Made by a program: the position numbers and the translations under genes | The notes under the pieces: generated by a model | The model's input: only the letters and a program-made list of their open reading frames with translations | Database searches by the model: none | What the model was told of the DNA's origin: nothing | In this document: piece after piece, positions 50,185 to 61,400 of the stretch | How the letters are laid out: every line of letters starts with the position of its first letter | Position numbering within the stretch: position 1 is the first letter of the stretch | Assembly (NCBI RefSeq): GCF_028765165.1 | Contig: NZ_JARADB010000001.1 | Location: 1,488,001-1,552,000, forward strand | DNA from: Paenibacillus sp. MAHUQ-63 | GTDB lineage: Bacteria > Bacillota > Bacilli > Paenibacillales > NBRC-103111 | Direction: 5' to 3' | DNA: 64,000 nucleotides

Positions 50185-50817
50185 TCAGCCGTATTGCTTA
50201 ATAAAAGCGGCGACATCGTTCAATTCATGAAATCTCGTCTCCAACAAATCGCGAGGCCAGTCCCACCAGGCAATGGCCAACAAACGGTCGATGATTTCCT
50301 GGGAGAACCGCTTCTTCAGCGGTCTGGACGGTACGCCGACAACAACGGAATAGGGCTCCACGTCCTTCGTCACGATCGCTCCCGACCCAATAACGGCGCC
50401 GGTCCCGATATGAACCCCCTTCATGACGATAGCGCCATGTCCGATCCAGACATCGTGACCGATCGTGACACGGTTGCCTCTGCGCCACTCGAAGAACGAG
50501 TCGTCGTCCCTCTCGGCAAAGCCGAAAGCTGCGCGCCGGTAAGTCATATGATGCTGCGTGACCCGGTCCATGGGATGATCAACCGGATTGATGCAGACGT
50601 GGGAAGCAATCGATGTGAACTTGCCGATTTCCGCATAGTTGATGGTTACGTCATCCATCGTATAGGTGTAATCGCCGATGCGCGATTCGATGATTTTGTT
50701 GTGCGGGCCGATGGAGGTCCAGGCTCCTGCATGGCTGTTCAGGATGTGGCTGCTAGCCGCTATCGCCGGCTCTGTCGACAAGGGGAGGCTGGAAGTGGTT
50801 TGGTGAATAGGCTTCAT
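50185..50817 (-). CDS. Hexapeptide-repeat acetyltransferase of the phn operon
   Basis: A 210-residue left-handed beta-helix acetyltransferase. Hexapeptide turns run from [60 protein letters not shown] to [55 protein letters not shown]. This group, named phn_thr-fam (TIGR03308), occurs in C-P lyase operons; its acceptor is unknown and it is often misnamed chloramphenicol acetyltransferase. It may take the place of PhnO-type N-acetylation. The start overlaps the PHP gene stop by 4 bp. Confidence 0.9.
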   Translation of the reverse strand: MKPIHQTTSSLPLSTEPAIAASSHILNSHAGAWTSIGPHNKIIESRIGDYTYTMDDVTINYAEIGKFTSIASHVCINPVDHPMDRVTQHHMTYRRAAFGFAERDDDSFFEWRRGNRVTIGHDVWIGHGAIVMKGVHIGTGAVIGSGAIVTKDVEPYSVVVGVPSRPLKKRFSQEIIDRLLAIAWWDWPRDLLETRFHELNDVAAFIKQYG

Positions 50818-51707
50818 GATGTGACATCTCCTTTGATTGTGACAATAGAATCCCCGTGCAGCACCTGTCTCCGGGCCCTCAACTCCTCCACGACGCTTAA
50901 GCCCGGACTCTTACTCCCCAGCAGGACTTCTCTCTCTCCATAGAAGCCATGGAAATCCGAGCCCCCGGTCATGATCAAGCCATAAGCTGCAGCATGCTCG
51001 CGGGCTCTATGCTCGTCTGCCTCATTGTGCAGCGGGTGCCACACTTCAATGCCCTGCAAGCCGGCATCCACCAACTCCGGAACGAACTCGAAGTTCCCGT
51101 ATTGCCCCGGATGCGCCAATACCGGCACCCCGCCCGCCTGCAGGATGACCCGGACCGCCTCACGGGCATCGACATATTCAGTGGGGATATAGGCAATCCC
51201 CGGCTGCTCGCCGTTCTGACCGCGAGCGAATAGCTTCTTATATAAATCGCCGTAGATCGACTTCGTATAGCCTCGGTCGATCAGGGCATGCATGATGTGC
51301 TGCTTATAGATGCCTGTCCCGCCTTCCGCGTACCGCATGACATCTTGAAGCGTAATGGCGTATCCGGCTTCCATCAGCCTGGCGATTGCCTGAAGGCAGC
51401 CTTGGTGGCGCCTCTCCAGCAAAGGGCCGCACAGCGCTTCGATCTCCGGGCTCCCGGGGTCGATGTAATAGCCGAGAATGTGCACTCTCCGCCGCCTCTC
51501 CTCATCGTAGCCGGATATCTCGATACCGGGGATGATCGCAATGCCCCGCTCCAGTCCTTGACGCATCATGAGCTCAAGCTCACGGGTCGTATCATGATTC
51601 GTTACGGCGATCTGGACGACGCCTTCTTGCACAGCTTGCTCCAATATTTGTTCAAACGTGAATGAGCCGTCTGACAGTCGGGTATGGCAATGCAACTCTA
51701 CTTTCAT
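50814..51707 (-). CDS. PHP-domain phosphoesterase, likely PhnPP-type
   Basis: A 297-residue metal-dependent phosphoesterase. PHP metal ligands are visible: [12 protein letters not shown] at the start, [11 protein letters not shown], a Glu in [20 protein letters not shown], and SDFHG near the C-terminus. An E. lenta PHP enzyme in a C-P lyase context was shown to hydrolyse the ribose cyclic phosphate product of C-P lyase, releasing phosphate; this gene sits at the head of an operon lacking phnP and phnN, so the same role is inferred. AAGGAGG lies 6 bp upstream. Confidence 0.85.
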   Translation of the reverse strand: MKVELHCHTRLSDGSFTFEQILEQAVQEGVVQIAVTNHDTTRELELMMRQGLERGIAIIPGIEISGYDEERRRRVHILGYYIDPGSPEIEALCGPLLERRHQGCLQAIARLMEAGYAITLQDVMRYAEGGTGIYKQHIMHALIDRGYTKSIYGDLYKKLFARGQNGEQPGIAYIPTEYVDAREAVRVILQAGGVPVLAHPGQYGNFEFVPELVDAGLQGIEVWHPLHNEADEHRAREHAAAYGLIMTGGSDFHGFYGEREVLLGSKSPGLSVVEELRARRQVLHGDSIVTIKGDVTS

Positions 51708-51773
51708 CGAAGCCTCCTTGAATTTGGCATGAAGACATGGCGTGTTTGAAATGCTTATTCGTGCTATGGAACC

Positions 51774-51837
51774 AGTCTAACTTGATGCCAAGTTGCAAGG
51801 GTCAATGCTATGTAATGCTCAGGTTAAGAAATTGTAA
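51774..51837 (-). promoter_or_regulatory. PhoP-box-like promoter of the phn operon
   Basis: On the minus strand TTACAA (51832-51837), TTAACC (51822-51827), TTACAT (51810-51815) and TTGACC (51800-51805) are 10-12 bp apart. TAGACT (51774-51779) lies 20 bp further downstream as a -10. Four direct repeats of TTAACA type with this geometry are the hallmark of PhoP-activated promoters. Confidence 0.65.
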
Positions 51838-51845
51838 GGATCGAC

Positions 51846-51877
51846 AAAAAGCCCCCAAGTTTCCTACTTGGGGGCTT
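51846..51877 (-). terminator. Intrinsic terminator after metE
   Basis: AAGCCCCCAAGT and ACTTGGGGGCTT form a 12-bp perfect stem with a short loop, followed by TTTTTG on the minus strand. It lies between metE and the phn promoter. Confidence 0.93.
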
Positions 51878-51943
51878 CGTTCCGTTCCTGCCGGCTCTTC
51901 AAGAGCCAAGGCTTCTCCGATTATTCTTTTGGTATCTTCATTC

Positions 51944-54232
51944 TCAAACGTTAACCTCATACCGCGCGCGGGCCAGCCTCGTCGCATCCACCATGTTGCG
52001 CAGGGAAGCGATCGTCTCTTCCTGCCCGCGCGTCTTCAGACCGCAGTCCGGGTTGATCCAGAACAGCTTCGGATCCAATACCCGCAAGGCGCGATCGATC
52101 ATGTTGGTCATCTCCTCCACCTTCGGAACGCGCGGGCTGTGAATATCGTACACGCCTAATCCGATACCGAGCTTGTAAGTGTTCAGCTCGAAGCTGTGAA
52201 TGAGCTCGCCGTGGCTGCGGGACGTCTCGATCGAGATCACATCGGCGTCCATGGCGTCAATCGAGTCGATCATGTCGTGGAATTCGCAATAGCACATATG
52301 CGTATGAATCTGCGTTGTCTCCTGCACCGTGCATGTCGCGATGCGGAAAGCCTTGACCGCCCAAGCCAGGTACCCGGCTTGCTCCGCTTCCTTCAGCGGC
52401 AGTCCTTCGCGTACCGCTGGCTCATCGACCTGAATCATCCCGATACCCGCCTGCTCAAGCGCCTCTACTTCCTGCCGCAGCGCGTACGCCAATTGATAGG
52501 CGATTTGCTCGCGCGGCAGATCGTCGCGGACGAACGACCAATTCATAATCGTAATCGGTCCGGTCAGCATGCCTTTCACAGGGCGCTCCGTCAGCGATTG
52601 GGCATACTTCGTCTCCTCGACGGTCATGGCTCCTTTGAAAGCGACATCCCCGAATATAACCGGCGGCTTCACGCAGCGGGAACCATACGACTGCACCCAC
52701 CCGTTCTGGGTAAAGGCAAAGCCCGCAAGCTTCTCGCCGAAAAACTCCACCATGTCGGTACGCTCGAACTCGCCATGCACGAGGACGTCCAAGCCGATCG
52801 CTTCCTGAAGCTTGATCCAGATATCGATTTGCTCACGAATGAAGCTCGCATAGCTTTCGCTGCTCCACTCGCCCTTGCGCCAAAGCTGGCGCGCCTTCCG
52901 CACTTCCGCGGATTGCGGGAAAGAGCCGATCGTCGTTGTCGGCAGCAGCGGCAGCCGCCATTTCGCCTGCTGTGCCGCATGGCGCTCGGCAAACGGGCGG
53001 GAGCGCTTCGGCTCCTCCGCGCTAATTGCGGCAACAGCTTGATGTACGCTCGTGCGGCGACGCTCATCGGACTGCCGGAGCGCCTCAAGCGCCCGCTCGT
53101 TCGCGTCCAGCTCGGCGGCAACCGCAGTATGGCCCGAAGCGACTGCCTTCGCCAGAAGAACGATCTCGTCCAGCTTCTCATCGGCGAACGCAAGCGCATC
53201 CTTTAATTCGGCTATAAGCTTCGTCTCGCGTTCCGCAGTTACCGGAACATGGAGCAAGGAGCAGGAGGACTGTACGATAAGACGATCCTGCGTGACGGTC
53301 TCAGCCAGCTCGCTCAGCAGCTGCAGCTTCTCGCGAAGCGGCGCCTTCCAGATCCCGCGTCCGTCGATGACGCCGGCGGCGAGAATTTTGTCCGCTGGGA
53401 AACCAAGCGACTGGACTGACGCCAGATTCCCCGCCAAGCCATGCACGAAGTCAAGACCGATCCCCTTCACCGGCAGCGCCACAATCTCGCGATAATGATC
53501 CACCGATTCAAAATACGTTTGCAGCAGAATGTTCAACCCCGGCACCGCATCGGCGAACGTCTCATAAATGCGCCGCAGCCGCTGAAGATCCGCATCGTTC
53601 AGCTTCGTCACAAGAATCGGCTCGTCGATCTGCACCCACGTTACTCCTTCTTGGGCAAGTTCCTGAAGAACCTGTACATAAAGCGGAAGCAGCCGGTCCA
53701 GCCAAGCATCGGATTCCGATTGAAGATACCCTTTGGAAAGCTTCAGGAACGTGAGCGGTCCAACGATTACCGGCTTCCCGTCGATGCCCAGCTTCTCCTT
53801 CGCTTCGCGATAGGCGCTAAGCGGTTTATTCTCCGTCAATGCCGGCTCGGCATCCGTCAGCTCAGGCACGATATAGTGGTAGTTCGTATTGAACCACTTG
53901 GTCATTTCGCAGGCCGTTGCCTCCTTTGTTCCGCGCGCCATGCCGTAGTAGACGGACAGGGGAACAGCGCCCCCCGCATAGGCGAACCGCTGCGGCACGA
54001 TTCCGAACATGGCGGCCGTATCCAGGATATGATCGTAATAACTGAAATCCCCTACAGGGATCAAATCAATGCCCTTTGCCTGCTGCTTGCGCAGATGGTT
54101 CAACCGAATCTCCTGCAGCTGATCTTGGAACGCAGCCTCTTCTATTTTGCCGGCCCAAAACGCTTCCAATGCTTTCTTCCATTCCCTATCGGCACCAATG
54201 CGCGGATATCCCAAATGACTGCTTCTCACCAT
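51944..54232 (-). CDS. metE: Cobalamin-independent methionine synthase MetE
   Basis: A 762-residue enzyme that transfers the methyl group of methyltetrahydrofolate-triglutamate to homocysteine. The N-terminal half begins SSHLGYPRIGADREWKKALEAFWAGKI. The C-terminal catalytic half starts LPTTTIGSFPQSAEVRKAR and has the zinc ligands His and Cys in IHTHMCYCEF and Cys in WINPDCGLKTR. The length matches the family. ATG 54232 has GAGGAG 8 bp upstream; an ATG two codons earlier is too close to it. No T-box, S-box or B12 riboswitch was seen upstream; three phased GCTATA repeats suggest control by the adjacent LysR regulator. Confidence 0.97.
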   Translation of the reverse strand: MVRSSHLGYPRIGADREWKKALEAFWAGKIEEAAFQDQLQEIRLNHLRKQQAKGIDLIPVGDFSYYDHILDTAAMFGIVPQRFAYAGGAVPLSVYYGMARGTKEATACEMTKWFNTNYHYIVPELTDAEPALTENKPLSAYREAKEKLGIDGKPVIVGPLTFLKLSKGYLQSESDAWLDRLLPLYVQVLQELAQEGVTWVQIDEPILVTKLNDADLQRLRRIYETFADAVPGLNILLQTYFESVDHYREIVALPVKGIGLDFVHGLAGNLASVQSLGFPADKILAAGVIDGRGIWKAPLREKLQLLSELAETVTQDRLIVQSSCSLLHVPVTAERETKLIAELKDALAFADEKLDEIVLLAKAVASGHTAVAAELDANERALEALRQSDERRRTSVHQAVAAISAEEPKRSRPFAERHAAQQAKWRLPLLPTTTIGSFPQSAEVRKARQLWRKGEWSSESYASFIREQIDIWIKLQEAIGLDVLVHGEFERTDMVEFFGEKLAGFAFTQNGWVQSYGSRCVKPPVIFGDVAFKGAMTVEETKYAQSLTERPVKGMLTGPITIMNWSFVRDDLPREQIAYQLAYALRQEVEALEQAGIGMIQVDEPAVREGLPLKEAEQAGYLAWAVKAFRIATCTVQETTQIHTHMCYCEFHDMIDSIDAMDADVISIETSRSHGELIHSFELNTYKLGIGLGVYDIHSPRVPKVEEMTNMIDRALRVLDPKLFWINPDCGLKTRGQEETIASLRNMVDATRLARARYEVNV

Positions 54233-54284
54233 AACCATAACTCCTCTGCAATATGTTATACAAAAAATACCACAGATTCGTAGA

Positions 54285-54321
54285 TATAGCGTAATTCGAT
54301 AAAGGTATAGCTGGTTATAGC
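54285..54321. promoter_or_regulatory. Three phased GCTATA repeats upstream of metE
   Basis: TATAGC occurs at 54285-54290, 54306-54311 and 54316-54321 on the plus strand (GCTATA on the metE strand), 21 and 10 bp apart, so all lie on one face of the helix. The last two extend to GCTATAaCC. They are candidate LysR-regulator sites. Confidence 0.4.
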
Positions 54322-54371
54322 CAAAAGATATACCAAGCCTGCATGCTAATCACGCTGCAAGGTGATCGTTC

Positions 54372-55280
54372 TCACTGGGCGATAGCAACCTTCAACGCCT
54401 CGATATAAGCGGTTCCGAGCTTGCTCAGCACTGTATTTTTATGCGAAATCCACCCTACATGAATGCTTTCCGGGCAATCCAAGGGCACCGGAATAATTTC
54501 GTTGCCGTTCAAGTCGGCGCTGAGCACCCCGGTCGAAATGGTGTAGCCGTTCAGTCCGATCAGCAGATTGAACAGCGTCGCCCGGTCCGTCACACGAATG
54601 CTTTTGGGATGTGAAATCGTGCTGAGAATTTCCTCGGAGAAATGGAACGAATTGTACTCCCCTTGATCGAAGGAGAGATACGGATATTGCGCAAGCTGAT
54701 CGATCGTCACAAGCTTTTGCTTGGCCAGGGGATTCTTAATGGAGATGAAAATATGCGGCGTGGCCGTAAACAGCAGGTGAAACTGTAAATTGGCCTCCTT
54801 CAGCATCTTATTGATCACTTTCTCATTGAAGTCATTTAGGTACAAGATGCCTATTTCACTGCGTAAATGTTTAACGTCCTCAATAATTTCGTAGGTTTTG
54901 GTCTCTTTCAGAGCCATTTCGTACTCATCTTGTCCGTGCTCTTCGACCAGGGAGACGAAAGCGTTCACGGCGAAGGCATAATGCTGCGTCGATACCGAAA
55001 AATGCTGCGGGGCCGGCTTGGCATTCAAATAACGGCTCTCCAATAAGTCGGCTTGCTCGACGACCTGCCGGGCATAACTGAGGAATTCGATCCCTTCCTT
55101 CGAGAGGGTTATGCCTTTATTGGATCTATCGAAAATGGACAGCTGCAGCTCCTCTTCCAGGTCTCTGATCGCATTCGAGAGGCTGGGCTGCGTAATAAAC
55201 AACCGTTTGGCGGCTTCGTTAATGGACCCGCGGTTCGCAACCTCAATGACGTATCTTAATTGTTGTAAAGTCAAGGCCAT
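54372..55280 (-). CDS. LysR family transcriptional regulator next to metE
   Basis: A 302-residue regulator. The N-terminal HTH is LQQLRYVIEVANRGSINEAAKRLFITQPSLSNAIRDLEEELQLSIFDRSNKGITLSKEG, followed by a linker helix and a two-lobed effector domain (HLLFTATPHIFISIKNPLAKQKLVTIDQLAQYPYLSFDQG; GLNGYTISTGVL). It reads toward metE, 139 bp upstream of it, in the same direction. LysR-type regulators of methionine and sulfur genes (CysB-, MetR- or CysL-like) are well known, so control of metE is plausible. Confidence 0.9.
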   Translation of the reverse strand: MALTLQQLRYVIEVANRGSINEAAKRLFITQPSLSNAIRDLEEELQLSIFDRSNKGITLSKEGIEFLSYARQVVEQADLLESRYLNAKPAPQHFSVSTQHYAFAVNAFVSLVEEHGQDEYEMALKETKTYEIIEDVKHLRSEIGILYLNDFNEKVINKMLKEANLQFHLLFTATPHIFISIKNPLAKQKLVTIDQLAQYPYLSFDQGEYNSFHFSEEILSTISHPKSIRVTDRATLFNLLIGLNGYTISTGVLSADLNGNEIIPVPLDCPESIHVGWISHKNTVLSKLGTAYIEALKVAIAQ

Positions 55281-55362
55281 ACACCTTCGTTCTCAGCAAG
55301 TTTTACTTGTCATTATATAATGAATAAGCCTAGGGAGCCATTCTGCCCCGAAAAAGGAAGCC

Positions 55363-55406
55363 AAAAAAGCCGCCAACCTCCTGCATGTACAGGAGATTGG
55401 CGACTT
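55363..55406 (-). terminator. Intrinsic terminator after the giant SLH protein gene
   Basis: On the minus strand AAGTCGCCAATCTCCTG and CAGGAGGTTGGCGGCTT form a 17-bp stem with G-U pairs and a TACATG loop, followed by TTTTTT. Confidence 0.9.
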
Positions 55407-55413
55407 ATCATGC

Positions 55414-58400
55414 TTATTGCAGCAAGTTGTATATCGCTTGCGCCGCTTCCGCACGGGTTGTCTGTTCATCAGGGGCGAACAGCCCTTCCTGGCGTCCGGA
55501 CAGCAGGTTCATTCTCAGCGCGCTGCTGACATAAGGCAGAGCCCAGCCGCTAATCTCGGAAGCATCCTTCGAGCTCGCTTCCAAGAATGGCTCCAGCTTG
55601 GATCCTACTCGGTGCTCGTAAGCACGGACGAGCATAACCGCCATCTCTTCTCGCGTGATGCTGCGGTTCGGATCGAACATGTGCTGCGCATCGCCGGCAA
55701 TGATGCCCGCTTGATAGGCGGCCCCCACTTCCTTGGCAAACCAGTCATCCCCCGTCACATCACCGAACGGAGTCGTACCTGCTGATGCGAGGCCGAGCGT
55801 CCGCGCCAGCAAGGCTGCGAACTCGGCGCGGGAAATCTCTTTGCCCGGCGCAAAGGCAGCGTCTGTCACCCCGTTAACGATATGTTGAGCGGACAGCTCG
55901 CGAATTGTGGCGTAAGCCCAATGGTCGTCCGTTACATCATTGTACCTCTTCTCCAAGGAAAGCAGGGCATATGAGCTGAGGTTATCTACCTCGACCTCGA
56001 TGGCGGCATTTCCGCTAACGCGCTTACCGCCCCAATAAGTTAGGCTTCCATCTTCCTTCATCTCATAAACACCAGCCAACTTCGGATCCATGCCTGCGGG
56101 AATAGGGAACGTCATCGTTACTGGCATTGCAAGTTTGTCCATGCTATACGGCTTGCCGGAAGCGTCCGTCGCGAAGATCGAAAGATCGATTATTTGTCCG
56201 CCCAGCTTGTAGAAGCCGTTGTCCTTACGGTTTGCTTCCTGCAATGTCCGCTCCGCTTGCGCCGCCGTAATCGAATCGACTTGCACGGCCACCGCCGCAA
56301 AGTCGTCCGGCTTCGGCAGTAAATCGCTGATGGCTTTCAACAGGTCGCCGGGAATGTTCACCTTGACGTTCTTCGATTGAACCTGCAGAAGGCGTCCCTT
56401 AAGCTTCTCTGCTTGCTCCATCGGAATCACAAGGCGATTCTTCTCTTCCGTCAAGGCGACGGAAACAGATGGGGAGCCGGATGCCAAGTCTTCATCCTGA
56501 ATGGATGCCGTGTCGGCAGGCTGCTCCGGCTTAACCGGAGGATTCGGCGCCGGTGTTCCTATTGAACCTGAAGAGCTTGAGTCATCCGAGTCATCCGCCA
56601 AGCGGTGAACCGTAATGATATATCGCTTGGACGTGCCGTCCTGCGCTGTAACGTCGATCGAGATCACATTGGAACCGACCATCAGGTTGCCGCCGGTGAC
56701 AACGACTGTGGCCGCACCATCTTCGGCGGCGTAAGTCACATTGGCGACTGTTGTGCCGTTGGATACATGCATCGTGTAGGCCAGCTTATCGGGAGCAAAA
56801 CCCGCCACTTGCAATCCGTTCACGCTCAATTCGCGCAAGAAAGCATTGGACGATAGCCCCTGCCGAGTTACCATAAGGGTATACATGTTAGTCGTCGTGC
56901 CGTCCTGCGAGATAACCTTAACGGTAATCGGGTTGGCTCCGACATGCAAACTCTCGCCGCCGTTCACCGTAACGGATGCAGCCGGATTCGCTGCCTTATA
57001 GGTGACACTTGCAACCGTTGTTCCATAAGGTACAGACAAAGCATAGCCAAATCTGTCTGCAGCGAAGTCTTCCACGGTCATCCCGTTCACGCGCAGATCG
57101 AGCAAAGCAGCGTCCGACGGCCCAGCTTGAGGATGCCTGTTTATGACCATGCGATAGTCTTTCGCGGCCGTTCCGTCTTGCGACGTCACATGGACGGCGA
57201 CCGGGTTCGGTCCCACGGCCAATGGCCCGCCGCCTACAGCCACGGCCCGCGCTGCAGGATTCACTGCCGTATAAGTGACTTCCGCCACCGTTGTTTCATA
57301 CGGTACGGTCAATGTGTAGGCATACTTATCCGATGCGAAGCCGTTCACTACCGTTCCGTTCACTTGCAGATCCTTCAAGGAAGCGTTGGACGCTAACGGA
57401 TCATTCTCCTCGAAGATGCCTTGGGGAACTGTCCCTTCCCACGCTGCCGGAGCATCCAGCCTTAATGCTTTGGCAACGACGGCTGCCGTATCTTTACCGC
57501 GGACCGGACTTGTAATGACCGTTCCCGGCTTGATGCCTTTACCTTTGGCCGCCCAGAAAATCGTCGTATCTCTAGGGTCGGTCGTGGCATGGGTATAGTT
57601 ATGCCCGCCATGGTCCGTTGAAATGATGATAAGGCTGTCGTCCGTCAAACCGGCTTGGTCAATGGCATCCAGGATATTCCCTACATACCCGTCCGTTATT
57701 GTATATTGTTGATAGTATTGCGGGCTGCCATAATCTTTGGAATGACCAGCACCGTCTATGTCGTCTAGGTGGAAAAACATTAATTGCGTGTTTTTCCCTT
57801 CGGTTTTGATCCGCTGAACAATTTTTTGCGTAATGGCACTGTCGCTGCCAAAATCATTATATACCTCGGCGGAACGTTCGATTAATCCAATGTAAATCTC
57901 ATTCCAGTGATTCATAGCCGCCATGTTGACCCAAGGGCGTTCTTGCTTTAAGAGCTTAAAGATCGAAGGGTACGAGACATGTTCCGGAAAAGGAGAGTAA
58001 ACATTCCCGTTATCTCTTTTGTGCGTATCGTAACCGACCCCATGCAGTATGGCCCCCCAGGACGGTGCGCTCGATGAATAGTTTTCTGTTTTGGCATTAT
58101 AAGTAACCGCGCCTTCCGAGAAAAACTTCTTCATTCTTGGAGCATTCGCATTTTGCACGAAATTTCCGGCGCCGTCTAATCCGATAATAAATACATGCTT
58201 ATAAGGGGTCCCGTTATGCTTGGCTAATTGTTGCTCAATCGTTTGTACGTCCTGCTCATCTACTTTGCCATTTCCGTTCAGGTCTGCTTTGGCGGATTGC
58301 GCCCACCCGAAATCGCCCGTTGCGGAGCCTGACAGTTGTTGCACCAAATCTTTATCTTCTTGCGTGAGCGTTCCGTCCCTATTGACATCCGTAGAGTTGG

Positions 58401-61400
58401 ACACTTCTACTTGCATGGATTTGACGGATTTCTCATTCGTCGATAAGGCCGAAATCGTTGCTTTACCCGCCTTCAGCCCCATGACTTTAAATTGTTTCTT
58501 GGAGCCCTGGATAGGCTCAACCTTGACTACACTTTCATCGCTTGAAATCCAATGAATGCTCGGATTGAGGACAATGGCCGGGGTCCAATCCAGACTGACA
58601 AGGTCGAAGCCTCCTGCTTTCAGGGAAAGCGTTTCGCGATCGAGCGTAATTTCTTCCGTGTCAAAAATGTCCACCGTTTTGGTGAATGGGCTAGTGACCG
58701 CTGCCTGCTGACCTTCCGGCGTGGTTACAGTCAAATTCTCGAGCGTCAAGTTAGCGGCGGTTTTATCGACATCTTTTGCTTTGAGTTTCAACTTGGCAAT
58801 CGGAACGACGATGTTTGCAGCAACGGCTTGAATGCTTGTAAACGAAAGTTTAATCTTCCCGTTACCCAAATCCTCAATCTGCGGGGCGATTCCCCCAGGT
58901 AGCGAAGATTCTGCACCGGCTACTTCAAATTTATCGGGATCAATTTGAACGATGGCACTGTCAGGTACGATTTGATCCAGATTGCCGACATAGTTGATGT
59001 CGAATATATTCTCGGTTTCGGACAGGACACCGGATGGGCCGGTCATGTTCATGTAGCTGGTATCGACAGACACTTGAACATTTTCGACTACCGCAAACAC
59101 ATCGCTGGCACTAGGATTTTTCTCTCCAGTAACGCGCACTTTGATCGTGTGCAAACCGGATGGCAGTTCGGGACTCGTGTAGTAAGTTTCTTTCACTCTA
59201 GCAGACGCATATAAATCAACCTTCGTTTCAGGCTGACCGTCGATGGAAATCCCGACAATCCCGTGCGAACGATCTTTGGCACCATAAACCTTCACTTGAT
59301 TTCCGTAAAAAGGCACCTCTACATAGCTGTCGATTTTACTTGCCCATGAATCGCCGCCAAAACTCCAATTGCCGGTAAATGTCATTTGATTTAAGTCTAC
59401 GCCTTTATTGGCGTTTGTAATAGTTAAGAATTTGGCCGGGGCTGGCGCTAGTTTCGATATGACAATACGGTAGTCCTTTTTCGTACCGTCCTGCGCCGTC
59501 ACCGTAACGGTAATCGTCTTGTTATCGCCGTTGAACTCTCCGTCGCCCTCAACGTTTACTTGTGCATTGGGGCTTGAAGCCGTATAAGTGACCGCTGCCG
59601 TTGTGGTGTTGGCAGGAACGGACGCTGCATAGTCGAACTTGCCTGGCGCGAAGTTCGGTACCGTATTTCCGTTCACCTTCAGATCGCTCAACGTCGCATC
59701 CGAAGCTTGAGCCGGTCTGGCAACCGTGATCGTGTACACGCTCGTCGTACCGTCCTGTGCCGTCACCGTAACGGTGATCGGATTGTCGCCGACGACCAGA
59801 CTGTCGCCGACGGTCACGGCAACAATTGCGGAAGAACTTGCCGCTGTGTAGGTGACGGTCGCGGTTGTCGTACTATACGGCACAGACATTGCATAGCTGA
59901 GCTTGTCCGGAGCGAAGCCGCTTACCGTGGCGCCGTTTACTTTCAAATCCGTCAAGCTTGCATTACTGCTGGAAGTCTGCTTGCCGGTAAAATCGATCTC
60001 GCTCATGCTGGTGAATGTGAAGGATGGATTTGTATTATACGTACCGGTAACGACGAATTTCACATAGCGTCCCTGCACAGGTTTGTCCAAAGCGGCATAA
60101 TCCGCATACACGGAACCTGTCCAGGTTTTGCCGAACGTACCGGTTGTCTTGTTAGCTGCATTGCCGAGGAATGCAGGATCGCTTAAGTCGGCCTTATGAT
60201 CCGAAGCGTACAATTCAAATGTTTTCGGAAACTCCAAGGCATTTTGTCGGAGACGGCTCTTTCTTTGAATACCGTCCAATTTGTACGTGTTTTTCATATC
60301 GATGATGACCCAATGCGGGAATGGAGCCGTTGGCGTTTCCCATTTGGAATGCCAAATCGTGGATTCCGAACCGTCCAACATGTTGCTCGCAACAGCATCC
60401 TCATTATCTGCATACGAGCTGTATGAATCGATCGTGAACGCGGATTTCGGAATAAACGTATACACGATGCTGCTTTGGGCGGTTTGCAAAGCCCACATTA
60501 AGTCGATGTACGCCTGATCGATCTCGGCTTCGCCGGAGCTTAACGTCAATGCTTTGGCCGCAGCAAGCCGGGCCGATAAATCGCTTTGCGCTTCTGCGGG
60601 AAGCGATACCCCGGTCGATCCCGTAACAAGGGCAACGAGTTGCTCCGCTTCCTGAATTTTTGCCGTCAACTGGTGAAAGGTGTACAGAGCGGCCGTCTTG
60701 TACGAATCGGACAGCGCCTTAGCTTCGGTTGCGGACAAGGCGCGCTTCCATATTTTCAAGTCGTCCAGCGTAACATCCGCACCTCCGTTGCCTTTATTGC
60801 CATCCGCGCCAAGAATAATGTTATAGCCGGCATCCAGGCTGTCTGAGCCCAATACGGATATGTCCTTTGTTTGCGCCAAAACTCCGTCTACATATGTTGA
60901 AGCCTTCTTGTTCGTCCGATCTACCGATATCGTGAAGGAATGCCACTCCACTCCCACGTTTGCAGCTGAATAATCGACGCGTTTTCCGGTCCCGTTCGCC
61001 ATATTAAGCGTCATGTTGCCCGTAGACGCAGGACCGATGTACCAACCTGCATTCCCGCCTGAATTCCAGTTTTTGTTGGCTAGAACGGTCTGGTCCCCTG
61101 CCAAATTGCCTTTGTGCCAGAACGAGACTGTGAAGTCGCCGCTTCCGAACTTCATATCGGTTCTATCGCCCAGGTCGACGTAATTGGAATTCCCGGGCGC
61201 AATGTGGACGGCTTGCCCCGATCTGCCCGTGACGAATGTGACACTGCCGCTTTGGGCAGCCAAGCCGGTTGTACCGGCGGCATCCTCATTCAGATTGCCG
61301 TCAAATTTCATATCCGACACGAGCTGATTCCACATCGTAGCGGGGTCGATCGGCGTCAGCACCGGCCCCGTGCTGCTGCTGCGATAGAACGTTTGTAACG

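Noticed and set aside
50185..50817. Chloramphenicol acetyltransferase
   Set aside because: The beta-helix fold and operon position match the phosphonate-linked transferase group; resistance annotation would be misleading.
52196..53206. A 336-codon plus-strand open frame
   Set aside because: It lies antisense within metE; its composition is that of a shadow frame with no recognisable domain.
54239..54371. T-box or S-box riboswitch upstream of metE
   Set aside because: At ~130 nt the spacer lacks the T-box sequence, a K-turn pattern and an intrinsic terminator before the start codon.
39836..55280. Genomic island or recent transfer of the phn region
   Set aside because: No integrase, tRNA end, direct-repeat boundary or transposase was seen, and base use looks like the neighbours.
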